Part shown: positions 36,194-44,414 of the stretch, piece by piece
How the letters are laid out: each line of letters begins with the position of its first letter
Numbering within the stretch: position 1 is the first letter of the stretch
NCBI GenBank assembly: GCA_038209365.1
Contig: JBBQXS010000013.1
Coordinates: 39,514 to 103,513 of the forward strand
DNA from: DASQHW01 sp038209365
GTDB taxonomy: Bacteria > Actinomycetota > Acidimicrobiia > IMCC26256 > PALSA-610
Reading direction: 5' to 3'
Length of the DNA stretch: 64,000 bases
Notes under the pieces: model-generated
Databases searched by the model: none
What the model saw: the letters and a program-made list of their open reading frames with translations, nothing else
What the model was told of the DNA's origin: nothing
Program-made: the position numbers and the translations under genes

Positions 36194-36248
36194 AGCCCCT
36201 CAGGCCTGGGGCTACACTCCGGCGCCTTCCGGGCACCGTGCCCGGAAG
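36194..36248 (+). promoter_or_regulatory. Two stacked hairpins and a -10 element before the DksA-like gene
   Basis: Hairpin 1 is AGCCCC (36194-36199) pairing with GGGGCT (36208-36213). Hairpin 2 is a perfect 10-bp stem (36226-36235 with 36239-36248) with a 3-base loop. A TACACT -10 element (36213-36218) sits between them, sharing a base with hairpin 1. Hairpin 1 could end the upstream transcript; hairpin 2 would lie at the 5' end of a roughly 100-base leader of the next gene. There is no U-run after either. The 36098-36324 gap otherwise shows no gene. Confidence 0.4.
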
Positions 36249-36324
36249 CGCCCCCGGGGCGGCGATCTCGCCGACCGGGCAGCGTCCGCAGATCGAGCCC
36301 GGCGGCACCGGGCCGGAGAGAAGC

Positions 36325-37140
36325 ATGGCCAGTACCAAGAAGGCCAAGGGGAAGCCGCCCACCAAGAAGGTGGCGCCGGCCAAGAAGGTCGCGAAATCGA
36401 CCTCCAAGCACGCGACACCCGCGAAGAAGGCCGTCGGGGCGAAGAAGAAGGCCGCGTCGCCGAAAGCCGCCTCCCGGGCGAAGTCCGTGCCCGTGAAGAA
36501 GCCCGCGGCCAGGCCGAACGCGGCCAAGAGGCCGAACGGGGCCAAGAAAAAGGCCGCGCCGGCAGCGACGCCGAAGAAGGCGGCGCCGGCCAAGGTCTCG
36601 GTGGCGAAGAAGGCCGTGCCCCCGAAGAAGGCGACCGCCAAGAAGTCCCCTCCGAAGCCGGTGGCGCCGAAGCCCGCCCAGGCCGCCAAGGTCACCGCCA
36701 AGCCCGCCAAGGCCGTCAAGCCGGCGCCGCCGCCGAAGCCGCCGCCGCCGAAGAAGCTGCCGCCGCCGCTCGCGCCGAGCACGTTGGCGAAGCTGAAGGA
36801 GCGACTCGTCGAGGAGCGCGATCGGCACCTCCGGCAGGCCGAAGAGCTGCAAGCCGAGGCCGAGCAGCTCGCCAGCGAGCGCGAGCAGGGCGACACCCAG
36901 TTCGACGAGGAATCGGGCGAAGGCGACACCGTCAGCGTCGAGCGCGAGCGCGACCTCGCCTTGTCGGCGAGTGCGCGCCAAACCGTCGACGACATCGAGC
37001 GCGCGCTGCAACGGATGCCCAAGGGCACCTACGGACTGTGCGTGACGTGCGGTGACCGGATCCCGGTCGCGCGTCTCGAGGTCATCCCGTGGGCTGAGCA
37101 GTGCGTGAAGTGCAAGGCCCGTGGCGAACGGCGGCGCTAG
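36325..37140 (+). CDS. Histone-H1-like Lys/Ala tail fused to a DksA/TraR zinc finger
   Basis: Protein of 271 residues in two parts. Residues 1 to about 150 are almost only Lys, Ala and Pro (KKVAPAKKV-type repeats), like histone H1 tails, ending in a Pro-rich spacer. About residues 155-271 form a DksA/TraR-like unit: a coiled coil (LKERLVEERDRHLRQAEEL) and a four-Cys zinc finger (CVTCGDRI ... CVKC). DksA-type proteins bind RNA polymerase's secondary channel; the tail would bind DNA or RNA. The acidic tip residues differ from classic DksA, so a role in stringent control is uncertain. ATG 36325 lies after GGAGAG. The end overlaps lspA by 20 bases. Confidence 0.85.
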   Translation: MASTKKAKGKPPTKKVAPAKKVAKSTSKHATPAKKAVGAKKKAASPKAASRAKSVPVKKPAARPNAAKRPNGAKKKAAPAATPKKAAPAKVSVAKKAVPPKKATAKKSPPKPVAPKPAQAAKVTAKPAKAVKPAPPPKPPPPKKLPPPLAPSTLAKLKERLVEERDRHLRQAEELQAEAEQLASEREQGDTQFDEESGEGDTVSVERERDLALSASARQTVDDIERALQRMPKGTYGLCVTCGDRIPVARLEVIPWAEQCVKCKARGERRR

Positions 37141-37618
37141 CGCGACCAAATCGCAGGTACGCGCGCGTCCCGTATGGGTCGTCGTCGCGATCGGCACGCT
37201 CGTCGCGGTCGACCAGCTGACCAAGGCGTGGGCGGTGGCGGCACTGGCCGACGGTCCCACACGGGTGTTCGGCGACACGGTGAAGCTCGAGCTCGCGCGC
37301 AACTCCGGGAGCGCGTTCAGTCGCTTCCAGGGATACACACCCGTCCTCGCCATCCTCGCGATCGTGATCACGACGCTGATCGCGCGCGCGGTACGCCATG
37401 CGTCCGACCGCTGGATGATCATCGGGCTCGTGCTCGTACTCGGGGGCGCGCTGGGCAACCTCACGGATCGATTGGCGCGGTCACCGGGCTTCCTCCGCGG
37501 ATACGTGGTCGACTTCATCGCGGTCGGATGGTGGCCGCTGTTCAACGTCGCCGACTCCTGTGTGACCGTCGGCGCGATCGTGCTCGTCGTACGGACGATG
37601 TTCGCCCGCGACCCGTGA
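37121..37618 (+). CDS. lspA: Lipoprotein signal peptidase
   Basis: Aspartyl membrane protease of 165 residues that cleaves prolipoprotein signal peptides. It has four hydrophobic helices. The first conserved block is VDQLTKAWAV, then LARNSGSAFSRF. The two catalytic aspartates lie in GNLTDRLAR and FNVADSCVTVG, separated by VVDFIAVGWWP. The GTG start at 37121 is inside the end of the DksA-like gene. The end overlaps the next GTG by 4 bases, a common lspA-rluD arrangement. Confidence 0.95.
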   Translation: MANGGASATKSQVRARPVWVVVAIGTLVAVDQLTKAWAVAALADGPTRVFGDTVKLELARNSGSAFSRFQGYTPVLAILAIVITTLIARAVRHASDRWMIIGLVLVLGGALGNLTDRLARSPGFLRGYVVDFIAVGWWPLFNVADSCVTVGAIVLVVRTMFARDP

Positions 37619-38541
37619 CCGAGTCCTTCGTCGTGCCGGCCGCGCTCGAGGGTGAGCGCCTCGACCGGGCGGTGGCGCTGCTCACGGGCTGGCCGCGAGC
37701 CGCGGTCCAGACGCTGCTCGACGACGGAAGCGTGCTCGTCGACGGGCGCGCAATCGCGAAGAGTCACCGGCTGCACGAGGGCGCGGTCATCGAGTTGCTC
37801 GCGGAGCCGGAGGCCGACGCGCCACCCGTTGCCGATCCGGCCGTCGAGCTCGACGTGCGCTACGCCGACGACGATGTGGTGGTCGTCCACAAGCCGGCCG
37901 ACCTCGTCGTGCATCCGGGTGCAGGCCACGCGCGCGGCACGCTGGTCAACGGGTTGCTCGCCCGGTTCCCCGACATCGCGGCCGTCGGTGATCCGATGCG
38001 GCCGGGCATCGTGCACCGGCTCGACCGCGATACCAGCGGGCTGCTCGTCGCGGCCCGGTCTGCCCGGGCGTACGACGCGCTGGTGACCGCGCTCGCCGCG
38101 CACGAGATCGAGCGCAGGTATCTCGCGCTCGTGTGGGGCCGGCTCGCGTCGCCGCGTGGGCTCATCGACGCGCCGATCGGAAGGTCGGAGTCACGGCGCA
38201 CCCGCATGGCCGTGCGCGAGGCCGGCAAACCCGCGCGCACGGAGTACGAGGTACGTGCCGTGTACGACGATCCCGTCTGCTCCCTGCTCGCGTGCAGGCT
38301 CGAGACCGGGCGCACACATCAGATTCGCGTGCATCTCGCAGCGATCGGACACCCGGTTGCGGGCGACGGGACCTACGGCGGCGCGCGGGACCAGCTCCCA
38401 TTGGACCGCCCGTTCCTCCACGCGGCCGTCCTTGCGTTCACGCACCCGGTGACCGCCGAGCAGCTGCGATTCGACGAGGCACTCCCCATCGAGCTGCAGA
38501 CGGTGCTCGATCGCCTGGGCGCGCGCGACGCGCCGGGCTGA
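37615..38541 (+). CDS. rluD: RluD-family 23S rRNA pseudouridine synthase
   Basis: Pseudouridine synthase of 308 residues. An N-terminal S4-like RNA-binding domain (GERLDRAVALLTGWPRAAVQTLLDDGSVLVDG) precedes the catalytic domain. The nucleophile Asp137 is in HRLDRDTSGLL, followed by YLALVWG and the LETGRTHQIRVHLAAIGHPVAGD block. GTG 37615 overlaps the lspA stop. The exact rRNA target (helix 69 for RluD) is inferred from family and position only. Confidence 0.92.
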   Translation: MTESFVVPAALEGERLDRAVALLTGWPRAAVQTLLDDGSVLVDGRAIAKSHRLHEGAVIELLAEPEADAPPVADPAVELDVRYADDDVVVVHKPADLVVHPGAGHARGTLVNGLLARFPDIAAVGDPMRPGIVHRLDRDTSGLLVAARSARAYDALVTALAAHEIERRYLALVWGRLASPRGLIDAPIGRSESRRTRMAVREAGKPARTEYEVRAVYDDPVCSLLACRLETGRTHQIRVHLAAIGHPVAGDGTYGGARDQLPLDRPFLHAAVLAFTHPVTAEQLRFDEALPIELQTVLDRLGARDAPG

Positions 38542-38544
38542 CGA

Positions 38545-38976
38545 TCAGCGCACGCCGGGCGGCACTGCTTCGGGGTGCCCGACGCGTGTGCGTTCGACGA
38601 GGTCTCGAAGCGTCACCCGGTCGAGGACATGGCGCGTCTCTTCGTCGACGCCGACCCAGACCTCTTGCAGCACGCAGTGCCCTTCGCAATGGTCCGGGTG
38701 CTCTTGCATCGGCAACTGCGGACCTTCGACGGCAGCAACGATCTGGGCCAGCGTGATCTCCTCGGGCGCGCGGGCCAGCACGTAGCCGCCACCGACACCA
38801 CGCTTGGAATGCACGAGGCCGGCGCCCTTCACGGAGAGCAGGATCTGCTCGAGATACGGCTGCGGCAGGTGTGTCCGCTCGGCGATCTCCTTCACCGATG
38901 TCGGCCGGTTGCTCCCGTGCAGCGCCAGGGACAGCAGCGCACGAGCCGCGTAGTCGCCGCGCGTCGAGACCTTCAT
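38545..38976 (-). CDS. Rrf2-family transcriptional regulator
   Basis: Winged-helix regulator of 143 residues. The HTH region is MKVSTRGDYAARALLSLA then SVKEIAERTHLPQPYLEQILLSVKGAGLVHSKRGVGGGYVLAR, a typical Rrf2 layout. The effector region has only two cysteines in a tight pair (HCEGHCVLQEVW), where Fe-S members such as IscR have three; a cluster with another ligand, or none, is possible. The ATG at 38976 is chosen because Rrf2 proteins begin MKxSTRGDYA. It converges on rluD with 3 bases between stops. No sulfur or Fe-S genes are adjacent, so the regulon is unknown. Confidence 0.88.
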   Translation of the reverse strand: MKVSTRGDYAARALLSLALHGSNRPTSVKEIAERTHLPQPYLEQILLSVKGAGLVHSKRGVGGGYVLARAPEEITLAQIVAAVEGPQLPMQEHPDHCEGHCVLQEVWVGVDEETRHVLDRVTLRDLVERTRVGHPEAVPPGVR

Positions 38977-39084
38977 GTGTCCATCGTCGCGCACGATCGG
39001 ATCGAGTGACGTCCGACGACGCGTTTCTCCCCTTCCTGCCTGCCCGCCTGCGCGTGGCTCCGTGGCGCTTCCCGGCCCAAGACC

Positions 39085-39090
39085 TACGCT
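39085..39090 (+). promoter_or_regulatory. -10 element TACGCT, leaderless start
   Basis: TACGCT ends 7 bases before ATG 39098. Confidence 0.5.
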
Positions 39091-39097
39091 TGCGCGG

Positions 39098-40207
39098 ATG
39101 ACTTCCGGTCTCGCGGGTGCGGTCGTCCCGGCGCTCGACGGTGCGTCCGTGGCGGGCCTGGTCCCCGCACTGCTCGGTGCCCGCGACGCATCCTGGCTCC
39201 CCGCCGTCGTACAAGATGCAGACCAGGTCGTGCTCTTGGTCCTCGACGGTCTCGGGTGGCGCGCCATCGAGGAGCACCGAGCGCGCATGCCGACGCTCGC
39301 GGCCATGGAGGGAGGACCGATCACCACGGTCCTGCCTGCGACCACCGCGACCGCGCTCACGTCGATCGCCACCGGCCTCGCGCCCGCCCAGCACGGCATC
39401 GTGGGTTACCGGATGCTCGTCGGGCAGCACGTGCTGAACGTGCTGCGTTGGTCGGTGGACGCCGGTGGCCGCCCGCCCGATCCGTTCGACGTGCAGCGAC
39501 ATACCGCGTTCCTCGGGCGGTCCGTTCCGGTCGTCACGCGCGCCGAGTTCCGCAACAGTGGCTTCACCCAAGCCCACTTGCGCGGGTCGCGGTTCGTCGG
39601 CTGGCACACGAACGCCACGCTGATCGAACACACCGTGCGCTGCGTCGAAGAAGGCGAGCGACTGGTCTACGCGTACTACCCCGGCGTCGACACCGTGGCG
39701 CACGAGTTCGGTCTGCACGATCGTGTGTACCGCCGGGAGCTCGCGGACGCCGACCGGATCGTCGCCGACCTTCGCGAGGCACTTCCCTCCCATACGGCGT
39801 TGCTCGTCACCTCGGATCACGGGCAAGTCCATCTCGCACGAGATGCATGGTTGACGCTGCCCGAGGTGGCGTCGCGCTGCGCGGCAATGGCCGGCGACGG
39901 CCGCTTTCGGTACTGCTACGCGCACAAGGGCGCGGCGCGCGAGCTGCTCGCCGTCGCGCGCGAAGCGGTCGGCGAGCGGGCGTGGGTCTGGTCACGCGCC
40001 GAGCTGCTCGACCAGCAACTGCTCGGCGAGGGTGCGACCGGAACCGTCCCCAGTCGTATCGGTGACGTGGTGCTCGCGGCACGAGACGACGTGGCCTTCG
40101 TCGACCCCGCGCTCCCGAACGAGCCGCAGCTGCGCTCCGGCCACGGGTCGCTAACTGCCGACGAGATGCTCGTGCCGATGCTCGCGGCGCGCGGCGGCTC
40201 GCGGTGA
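39098..40207 (+). CDS. Alkaline phosphatase-superfamily hydrolase (nucleotide pyrophosphatase/PglZ-like)
   Basis: Predicted phosphodiesterase or phosphatase of 369 residues. All metal-site positions of the superfamily are visible: VVLLVLDGLGWR (first Asp), the nucleophile Thr in TTVLPATTATALTSIATG, YYPGVDTVAHEFG (Asp and His), LVTSDHGQVH (Asp-His) and RSGHGSLTADEM (last His). No signal peptide is seen, so it is likely cytoplasmic. ATG 39098 follows TACGCT by 7 bases, suggesting a leaderless mRNA. The end overlaps the DUF664 gene by 4 bases. Substrate unknown. Confidence 0.85.
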   Translation: MTSGLAGAVVPALDGASVAGLVPALLGARDASWLPAVVQDADQVVLLVLDGLGWRAIEEHRARMPTLAAMEGGPITTVLPATTATALTSIATGLAPAQHGIVGYRMLVGQHVLNVLRWSVDAGGRPPDPFDVQRHTAFLGRSVPVVTRAEFRNSGFTQAHLRGSRFVGWHTNATLIEHTVRCVEEGERLVYAYYPGVDTVAHEFGLHDRVYRRELADADRIVADLREALPSHTALLVTSDHGQVHLARDAWLTLPEVASRCAAMAGDGRFRYCYAHKGAARELLAVAREAVGERAWVWSRAELLDQQLLGEGATGTVPSRIGDVVLAARDDVAFVDPALPNEPQLRSGHGSLTADEMLVPMLAARGGSR

Positions 40208-40689
40208 GCGATCTCGGCGCTCGCGCCGATGAGCGCGCCATGCTCAACGGCTTCCTCGACTGGCACCGTGCCGTCGTCGCGCGCAAGGTCGAAGACCTCA
40301 CGCTCGACGACGCGACGCGCGTCATGACGCCCACGGGACTCAGTCCGCTGAGCGTCGTCGCGCACCTGGCCGCCGTCGAGCACGGGTGGTTCGACGAGAC
40401 GTTCCTCGGCAACCCGGTACGTCAGGATCTCGACGATCACGGTGAGTTCCGGTTGCACGACGGCGACACCGTAGCGTCGGTCGTCGACGAGTATGCCGAA
40501 GCGTGCGCGCACTCCCGGAACGTCGTCGCCGGAGCCGCGACCCTCGAAGACCTGAGCGCGCTCGACACCCCGCTCCGCGGCCGCGTCAAGCTGCGCTGGA
40601 TCCTGGTGCACATGATCGAGGAAACCGCGCGGCACGCAGGGCACCTCGACCTGATGCGCGAGCAGATCGACGGCCGCACGGGGGACTGA
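40204..40689 (+). CDS. DUF664 / DinB-fold (mycothiol-transferase-like) protein
   Basis: Four-helix-bundle protein of 161 residues of the DinB_2/DUF664 group; it is unrelated to DNA polymerase IV. Metal-ligand histidines are in SVVAHLAAVEHGWF and HMIEETARHAGHLDLMREQIDG, and the latter block is characteristic. Several members use mycothiol, bacillithiol or glutathione as cosubstrate; mshC in this window makes mycothiol plausible. GTG 40204 overlaps the previous stop. Confidence 0.85.
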   Translation: MSDLGARADERAMLNGFLDWHRAVVARKVEDLTLDDATRVMTPTGLSPLSVVAHLAAVEHGWFDETFLGNPVRQDLDDHGEFRLHDGDTVASVVDEYAEACAHSRNVVAGAATLEDLSALDTPLRGRVKLRWILVHMIEETARHAGHLDLMREQIDGRTGD

Positions 40690-40736
40690 GCCCCCGAGCT
40701 GGTCGCTTGCCGCGACCTCCTCCGCGGCATATCCTC

Positions 40737-40788
40737 GAATCACAGGCGTGTGATTCTCCACAGGTTCACCCACAGGTTCATCCACAGG
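40737..40788. promoter_or_regulatory. DnaA-box-like direct repeats and inverted repeat before dnaE
   Basis: An 8-bp perfect inverted repeat, GAATCACA (40737-40744) / TGTGATTC (40749-40756), is followed by three CCACAGG repeats at 40758, 40770 and 40782 with an exact 12-base period. The 9-mers TTCTCCACA (40754-40762) and TCATCCACA (40778-40786) each match the DnaA box TTATCCACA at 8 of 9 positions; the middle one matches at 7. A TATCCT -10 lies at 40730-40735, so all these sites would be in the initially transcribed region before dnaE. Confidence 0.55.
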
Positions 40789-40807
40789 GCCCGGGGACGT
40801 AGGCGGA

Positions 40808-43800
40808 GTGAGCGTGGGCGATTCGTTCGTACATCTGCATCTGCACACCGAGTACTCGATGCTCGACGGTGCGTCGCGGATCGGGGAGGTCGTCGCGGCG
40901 GCGGCGGCCGACGGCCAGCCCGCAGTGGGGATCACGGACCACGGCAACATGTACGGCGCGCTGCCCATGTACGAGGCCGCGCACAAGGCCGGCGTCAAGC
41001 CCGTCCTCGGCATGGAGGGCTACTTCACGAACACGTCGCGCTTCGACCGCCCGAAGCGCAGCGAGCACGAGATCTTCCATCTCACGATGCTCGCCGAGAC
41101 CAACGAGGGTTACCGCAATCTCATCAAGATCGCGAGCAGCGCCTACCTCGACGGCTACTACTACAAGCCGCGCAGCGACTGGGAGCTGCTCGAGCGGCAT
41201 CACGCCGGCGTCACCGCGACGACCGGCTGCCTCGGCGGGCTGGTCTCGCAGCTGATCCTGAAGGGCGAAGCGGAGGCCGCGCTCGAAGCCGCGGGGCGTT
41301 TCCAGGACATCTTCGGCCGCGAGCACTTCTTCGTCGAGCTGCAGGATCACGGCCAGGACGACGACGCCACGGTGCTGCGCCCCCTGCTCGACATCGCGCG
41401 CAAGTTGTCGGCGCCGCTGCTCGCGACGAACGACAGCCACTACACGCACAAGGAAGATGCAGAGGCGCACGACGCGCTGCTCTGCGTGCAGACCGGAGCG
41501 CTGCAGAGCGAGCCCAACCGCCTCAAGTTCGACGGGAACGACTTCTACATCAAGAGCGCGGCCGAGATGCGCCACGTGTTCCGCGAAGCACCCGAGGCGT
41601 GTGACAACACATTGCTGATCGCCGAACGAGCGGAGGTCGAGCTCGAGTTCAACCAGGCGGTGTTGCCGGCGTTCCCGGTGCCCGAGGGCTACGACGAGAA
41701 CTCTTATCTGCGCGAGCTCACGATCCACGGCGCGAAGGAGCGTTACGACGGTTCGCCCCCGCAGCATGTGCTCGAGCGCATCGAGTACGAGCTCGGCGTC
41801 ATCACGTCGATGGGCTTCCCTGCGTACTTCCTCGTCGTCTGGGATCTCGTGCGGTATGCCAAATCCCGTGGCATCCGCGTCGGGCCCGGCCGGGGGAGCG
41901 CCGCCGGGTCGTGTGTTGCGTACTGCCTGCGCATCGTCGACATCGATCCGATCAAGTACGACCTGCTGTTCGAGCGGTTCCTCAACCCGGGCCGCAAGCA
42001 GATGCCCGACATCGACATGGACTTCGACTCGCGTTACCGGGGCGAGATGATTCGCTACGCGGCGCAGAAATACGGGCACGACCACGTCGCGCAGGTGATC
42101 ACGTTCTCGACGATCAAGGCCCGGGCCGCGGTTCGCGATGCGGCTCGCGTGCTCGGCTATCCGTACCTCATGGGCGACAAGATCGCGAAGCTGATGCCAC
42201 CGCTGATCATGGGCCGCGACACGCCATTGCACGCGTGCCTCGAGAAGAACGAGAAGTACGGGGACGGCTACAAGATGGCGACCGAGCTCCGCCAGCTCTA
42301 CGAGGTCGATCCCGACGCGCGGCGCGTCATCGACGTCGCTCGTGGTCTCGAGGGCTTGCGCCGCCAGGACGGGATCCACGCGGCCGCCGTGGTCATCGCG
42401 CGCGAGCCGCTCACCGAGTACCTGCCGATCCAGCGCAAGCCCGAGCCGGGCACCGCCAAAGAGGACGCACCGATCGTCACGCAGTACGAGATGCACGGGG
42501 TCGAGGATCTCGGGCTGCTGAAGATGGACTTCCTCGGCCTCCGCAACCTCGACGCCATGGAGATCGCGCTCAACCTCATCGAGGCGTCGACGGGTGTCCG
42601 GCCCGACATCGACGACCTGCCGCTCGACGACGTCAAGACCTTCGAGCTCCTCCGGCACGCCGACACGATCGGTGTCTTCCAACTCGAAGGCGGGCCGATG
42701 CGCGCGCTGCTGCGCGCGATGGCACCCACGACCTTCGAGCACGTCTCCGCCGTCCTCGCGCTGTATCGCCCGGGCCCGATGGCGCAGAACTGGCACACGG
42801 AGTACGCCGAGCGCAAGAACGGGCGCCGGCCGGTCAGCTTCGACCACCCCGATCTCGAGGAGATCCTCGGACCCACCTACGGGCTGATGATCTACCAAGA
42901 GCAGCTGATGCGCGTGGCGCAGAAGCTCGCCGGCTACACGCTCGAAGAGGCCGACAACCTCCGCAAGGCAACCGGCAAGAAGATCCGCGCGCTGATCAAG
43001 AAGGAACGCGCGAAGTTCGTCGACGGGTGCGTGCGAAACGGCCACTCCAAGGAGTTCGCCGAGAGCTACTTCGACAAGATCGAGCCGTTCGCCGACTACT
43101 CGTTCAACAAGTCGCACACCGTCGGCTACGGCTACATCACGTACCAGACCGCGTGGCTCAAGGCCAACTACCCGGTGCAGTACCTCGCGGCGCTGCTGAC
43201 GAGCGTGAAGACGAACCTCGACCGCGCCGCCGTGTACTTGAACGAATGCCGCCAGCTCGAGATCCCTGTGCTCGTACCCGACGTCAACGCGTCGCAGAGC
43301 GACTTCGCGTGTGAGTCTCGTTCCATCCGCTTCGGGCTGTCCGCGGTGCGGAACGTCGGCGAGGGCGTCGCGACATTGTTGATCGAAGAGCGCAATGCCG
43401 GCGGGCCATACACCGACTTCCACGACTTCTGCGGGCGCGTCGAGCCTTCCGTCCTCAACAAGCGCACGATCGAGTCGCTGATCAACGGGGGCGCCTTCGA
43501 TTCCCTCGGCCACCCGCGTAAAGGCCTGCTGATGGTGTTCGAGCAGATCGTCGACACCGCGCTGCGGCGCCGGCGCGAACGTGACGCGGGCACGATGAGC
43601 CTCTTCGAGAGTGCCGGTGTCGACGATGCCACCGACGCGCTCGTGTTCGACGACCGTCTTCCGATCCCCGACGTCGAGTTCGACAAGAACGAGCGACTGC
43701 GCGCCGAGAAGGAGATGCTCGGGCTCTACGTGAGTGACCACCCGCTGATGGGTGCGGAGCGGGCTCTGCGCCGCCTCGTCGACTGCTCGGTCGCCGAGCT

Positions 43801-44305
43801 GGCAGACCTCGACGACGGCGCGATGCGAACGGTCGCGGGCGTCGTCACCGCGTTGCAACGCAAGTACACCAAGCGCGGTGACCTGATGGCGACGTTCGTG
43901 CTCGAGGATCTCGCGGCCGCGATCGAGGTCATGGTGTTCCCGAAGTCGATGTTGCAGTACGGCGACCTTCTCGGCCCCGACGCAATCGTCACCGTCAAGG
44001 GCCGGGTCGACGGGCGCGAGGACTCGCCGAAGCTCATCGCGATGGAGGTGACCAGGCCCGAGGTGCATGTGGACAGCGGACCGCCCGTTCGGGTGCGGGT
44101 GAAGGTCGGCGCGCTCGACGGCGAACGGGTCGCCAAGCTGAAGGCGATCCTCGCCGCGCACCAGGGCGACAGTCCCGTGCTGGTGCACCTGGCCGGTCCC
44201 GACAAGGAGACCGTGCTTCGCCTGGGTGACGAGTTCCGCTGCGACGCCCGCAACGGCCTCTTCGCCGAACTCCGCATCCTCTTCGGCGCCGACTGCATCG
44301 GATAA
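40808..44305 (+). CDS. dnaE: DNA polymerase III alpha subunit
   Basis: Replicative polymerase catalytic subunit, 1165 residues. The N-terminal PHP domain (HLHLHTEYSMLDGASR, ITDHGNMYG) retains its metal-binding His/Asp residues; in actinobacterial DnaE1 this domain proofreads. Polymerase motifs include GRGSAAGSCVAYCLRI and MPDIDMDFDSRYRGEM with catalytic Asp about 402 and 404. Helix-hairpin-helix and OB-fold regions follow (VAGVVTALQRKYTKRGDLMATFVLED region). GTG 40808 follows a 118-base gap with DnaA-box-like repeats. It ends at a tandem hairpin repeat. Confidence 0.97.
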   Translation: MSVGDSFVHLHLHTEYSMLDGASRIGEVVAAAAADGQPAVGITDHGNMYGALPMYEAAHKAGVKPVLGMEGYFTNTSRFDRPKRSEHEIFHLTMLAETNEGYRNLIKIASSAYLDGYYYKPRSDWELLERHHAGVTATTGCLGGLVSQLILKGEAEAALEAAGRFQDIFGREHFFVELQDHGQDDDATVLRPLLDIARKLSAPLLATNDSHYTHKEDAEAHDALLCVQTGALQSEPNRLKFDGNDFYIKSAAEMRHVFREAPEACDNTLLIAERAEVELEFNQAVLPAFPVPEGYDENSYLRELTIHGAKERYDGSPPQHVLERIEYELGVITSMGFPAYFLVVWDLVRYAKSRGIRVGPGRGSAAGSCVAYCLRIVDIDPIKYDLLFERFLNPGRKQMPDIDMDFDSRYRGEMIRYAAQKYGHDHVAQVITFSTIKARAAVRDAARVLGYPYLMGDKIAKLMPPLIMGRDTPLHACLEKNEKYGDGYKMATELRQLYEVDPDARRVIDVARGLEGLRRQDGIHAAAVVIAREPLTEYLPIQRKPEPGTAKEDAPIVTQYEMHGVEDLGLLKMDFLGLRNLDAMEIALNLIEASTGVRPDIDDLPLDDVKTFELLRHADTIGVFQLEGGPMRALLRAMAPTTFEHVSAVLALYRPGPMAQNWHTEYAERKNGRRPVSFDHPDLEEILGPTYGLMIYQEQLMRVAQKLAGYTLEEADNLRKATGKKIRALIKKERAKFVDGCVRNGHSKEFAESYFDKIEPFADYSFNKSHTVGYGYITYQTAWLKANYPVQYLAALLTSVKTNLDRAAVYLNECRQLEIPVLVPDVNASQSDFACESRSIRFGLSAVRNVGEGVATLLIEERNAGGPYTDFHDFCGRVEPSVLNKRTIESLINGGAFDSLGHPRKGLLMVFEQIVDTALRRRRERDAGTMSLFESAGVDDATDALVFDDRLPIPDVEFDKNERLRAEKEMLGLYVSDHPLMGAERALRRLVDCSVAELADLDDGAMRTVAGVVTALQRKYTKRGDLMATFVLEDLAAAIEVMVFPKSMLQYGDLLGPDAIVTVKGRVDGREDSPKLIAMEVTRPEVHVDSGPPVRVRVKVGALDGERVAKLKAILAAHQGDSPVLVHLAGPDKETVLRLGDEFRCDARNGLFAELRILFGADCIG

Positions 44306-44306
44306 C

Positions 44307-44410
44307 CGTCCAACATGTTTGGACGCTCAGCCCGCCTGTGGCGGGCTACGCGTCCAATCTGATTGGAGCACCAGCCCGCCTGTGGCGGGCGACGCGTCCA
44401 ATCTGATCGG
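44307..44410. repeat. 44-bp tandem repeat of paired hairpins (2.4 copies)
   Basis: Units begin at 44307, 44351 and 44395 with an exact 44-base period; the third is cut short by the next gene's stop. Each full unit has two hairpins. The first is CGTCCAA/TTGGACG (44307-44313 with 44319-44325) in unit 1 and TCCAATC/GATTGGA (44353-44359 with 44361-44367) in unit 2. The second is GCCCGCC-TGT-GGCGGGC (stems 44330-44336/44340-44346 and 44374-44380/44384-44390). It fills the space between two convergent genes, so a bidirectional terminator or a REP-like element is likely. Confidence 0.75.
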
Positions 44411-44414
44411 TCAT

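Noticed and set aside
40204..40689. Damage-inducible DNA polymerase function from the name DinB
   Set aside because: This is the DinB_2/DUF664 four-helix thiol-transferase fold, unrelated to the polymerase IV encoded at 58-1266.
40778..44188. A 1136-codon minus-strand open frame opposite dnaE
   Set aside because: Shadow of a confidently identified polymerase gene; no motif is recognisable in its translation. The same applies to the frames opposite ileS (32051-34441) and the EF-G-like gene (51805-53682).
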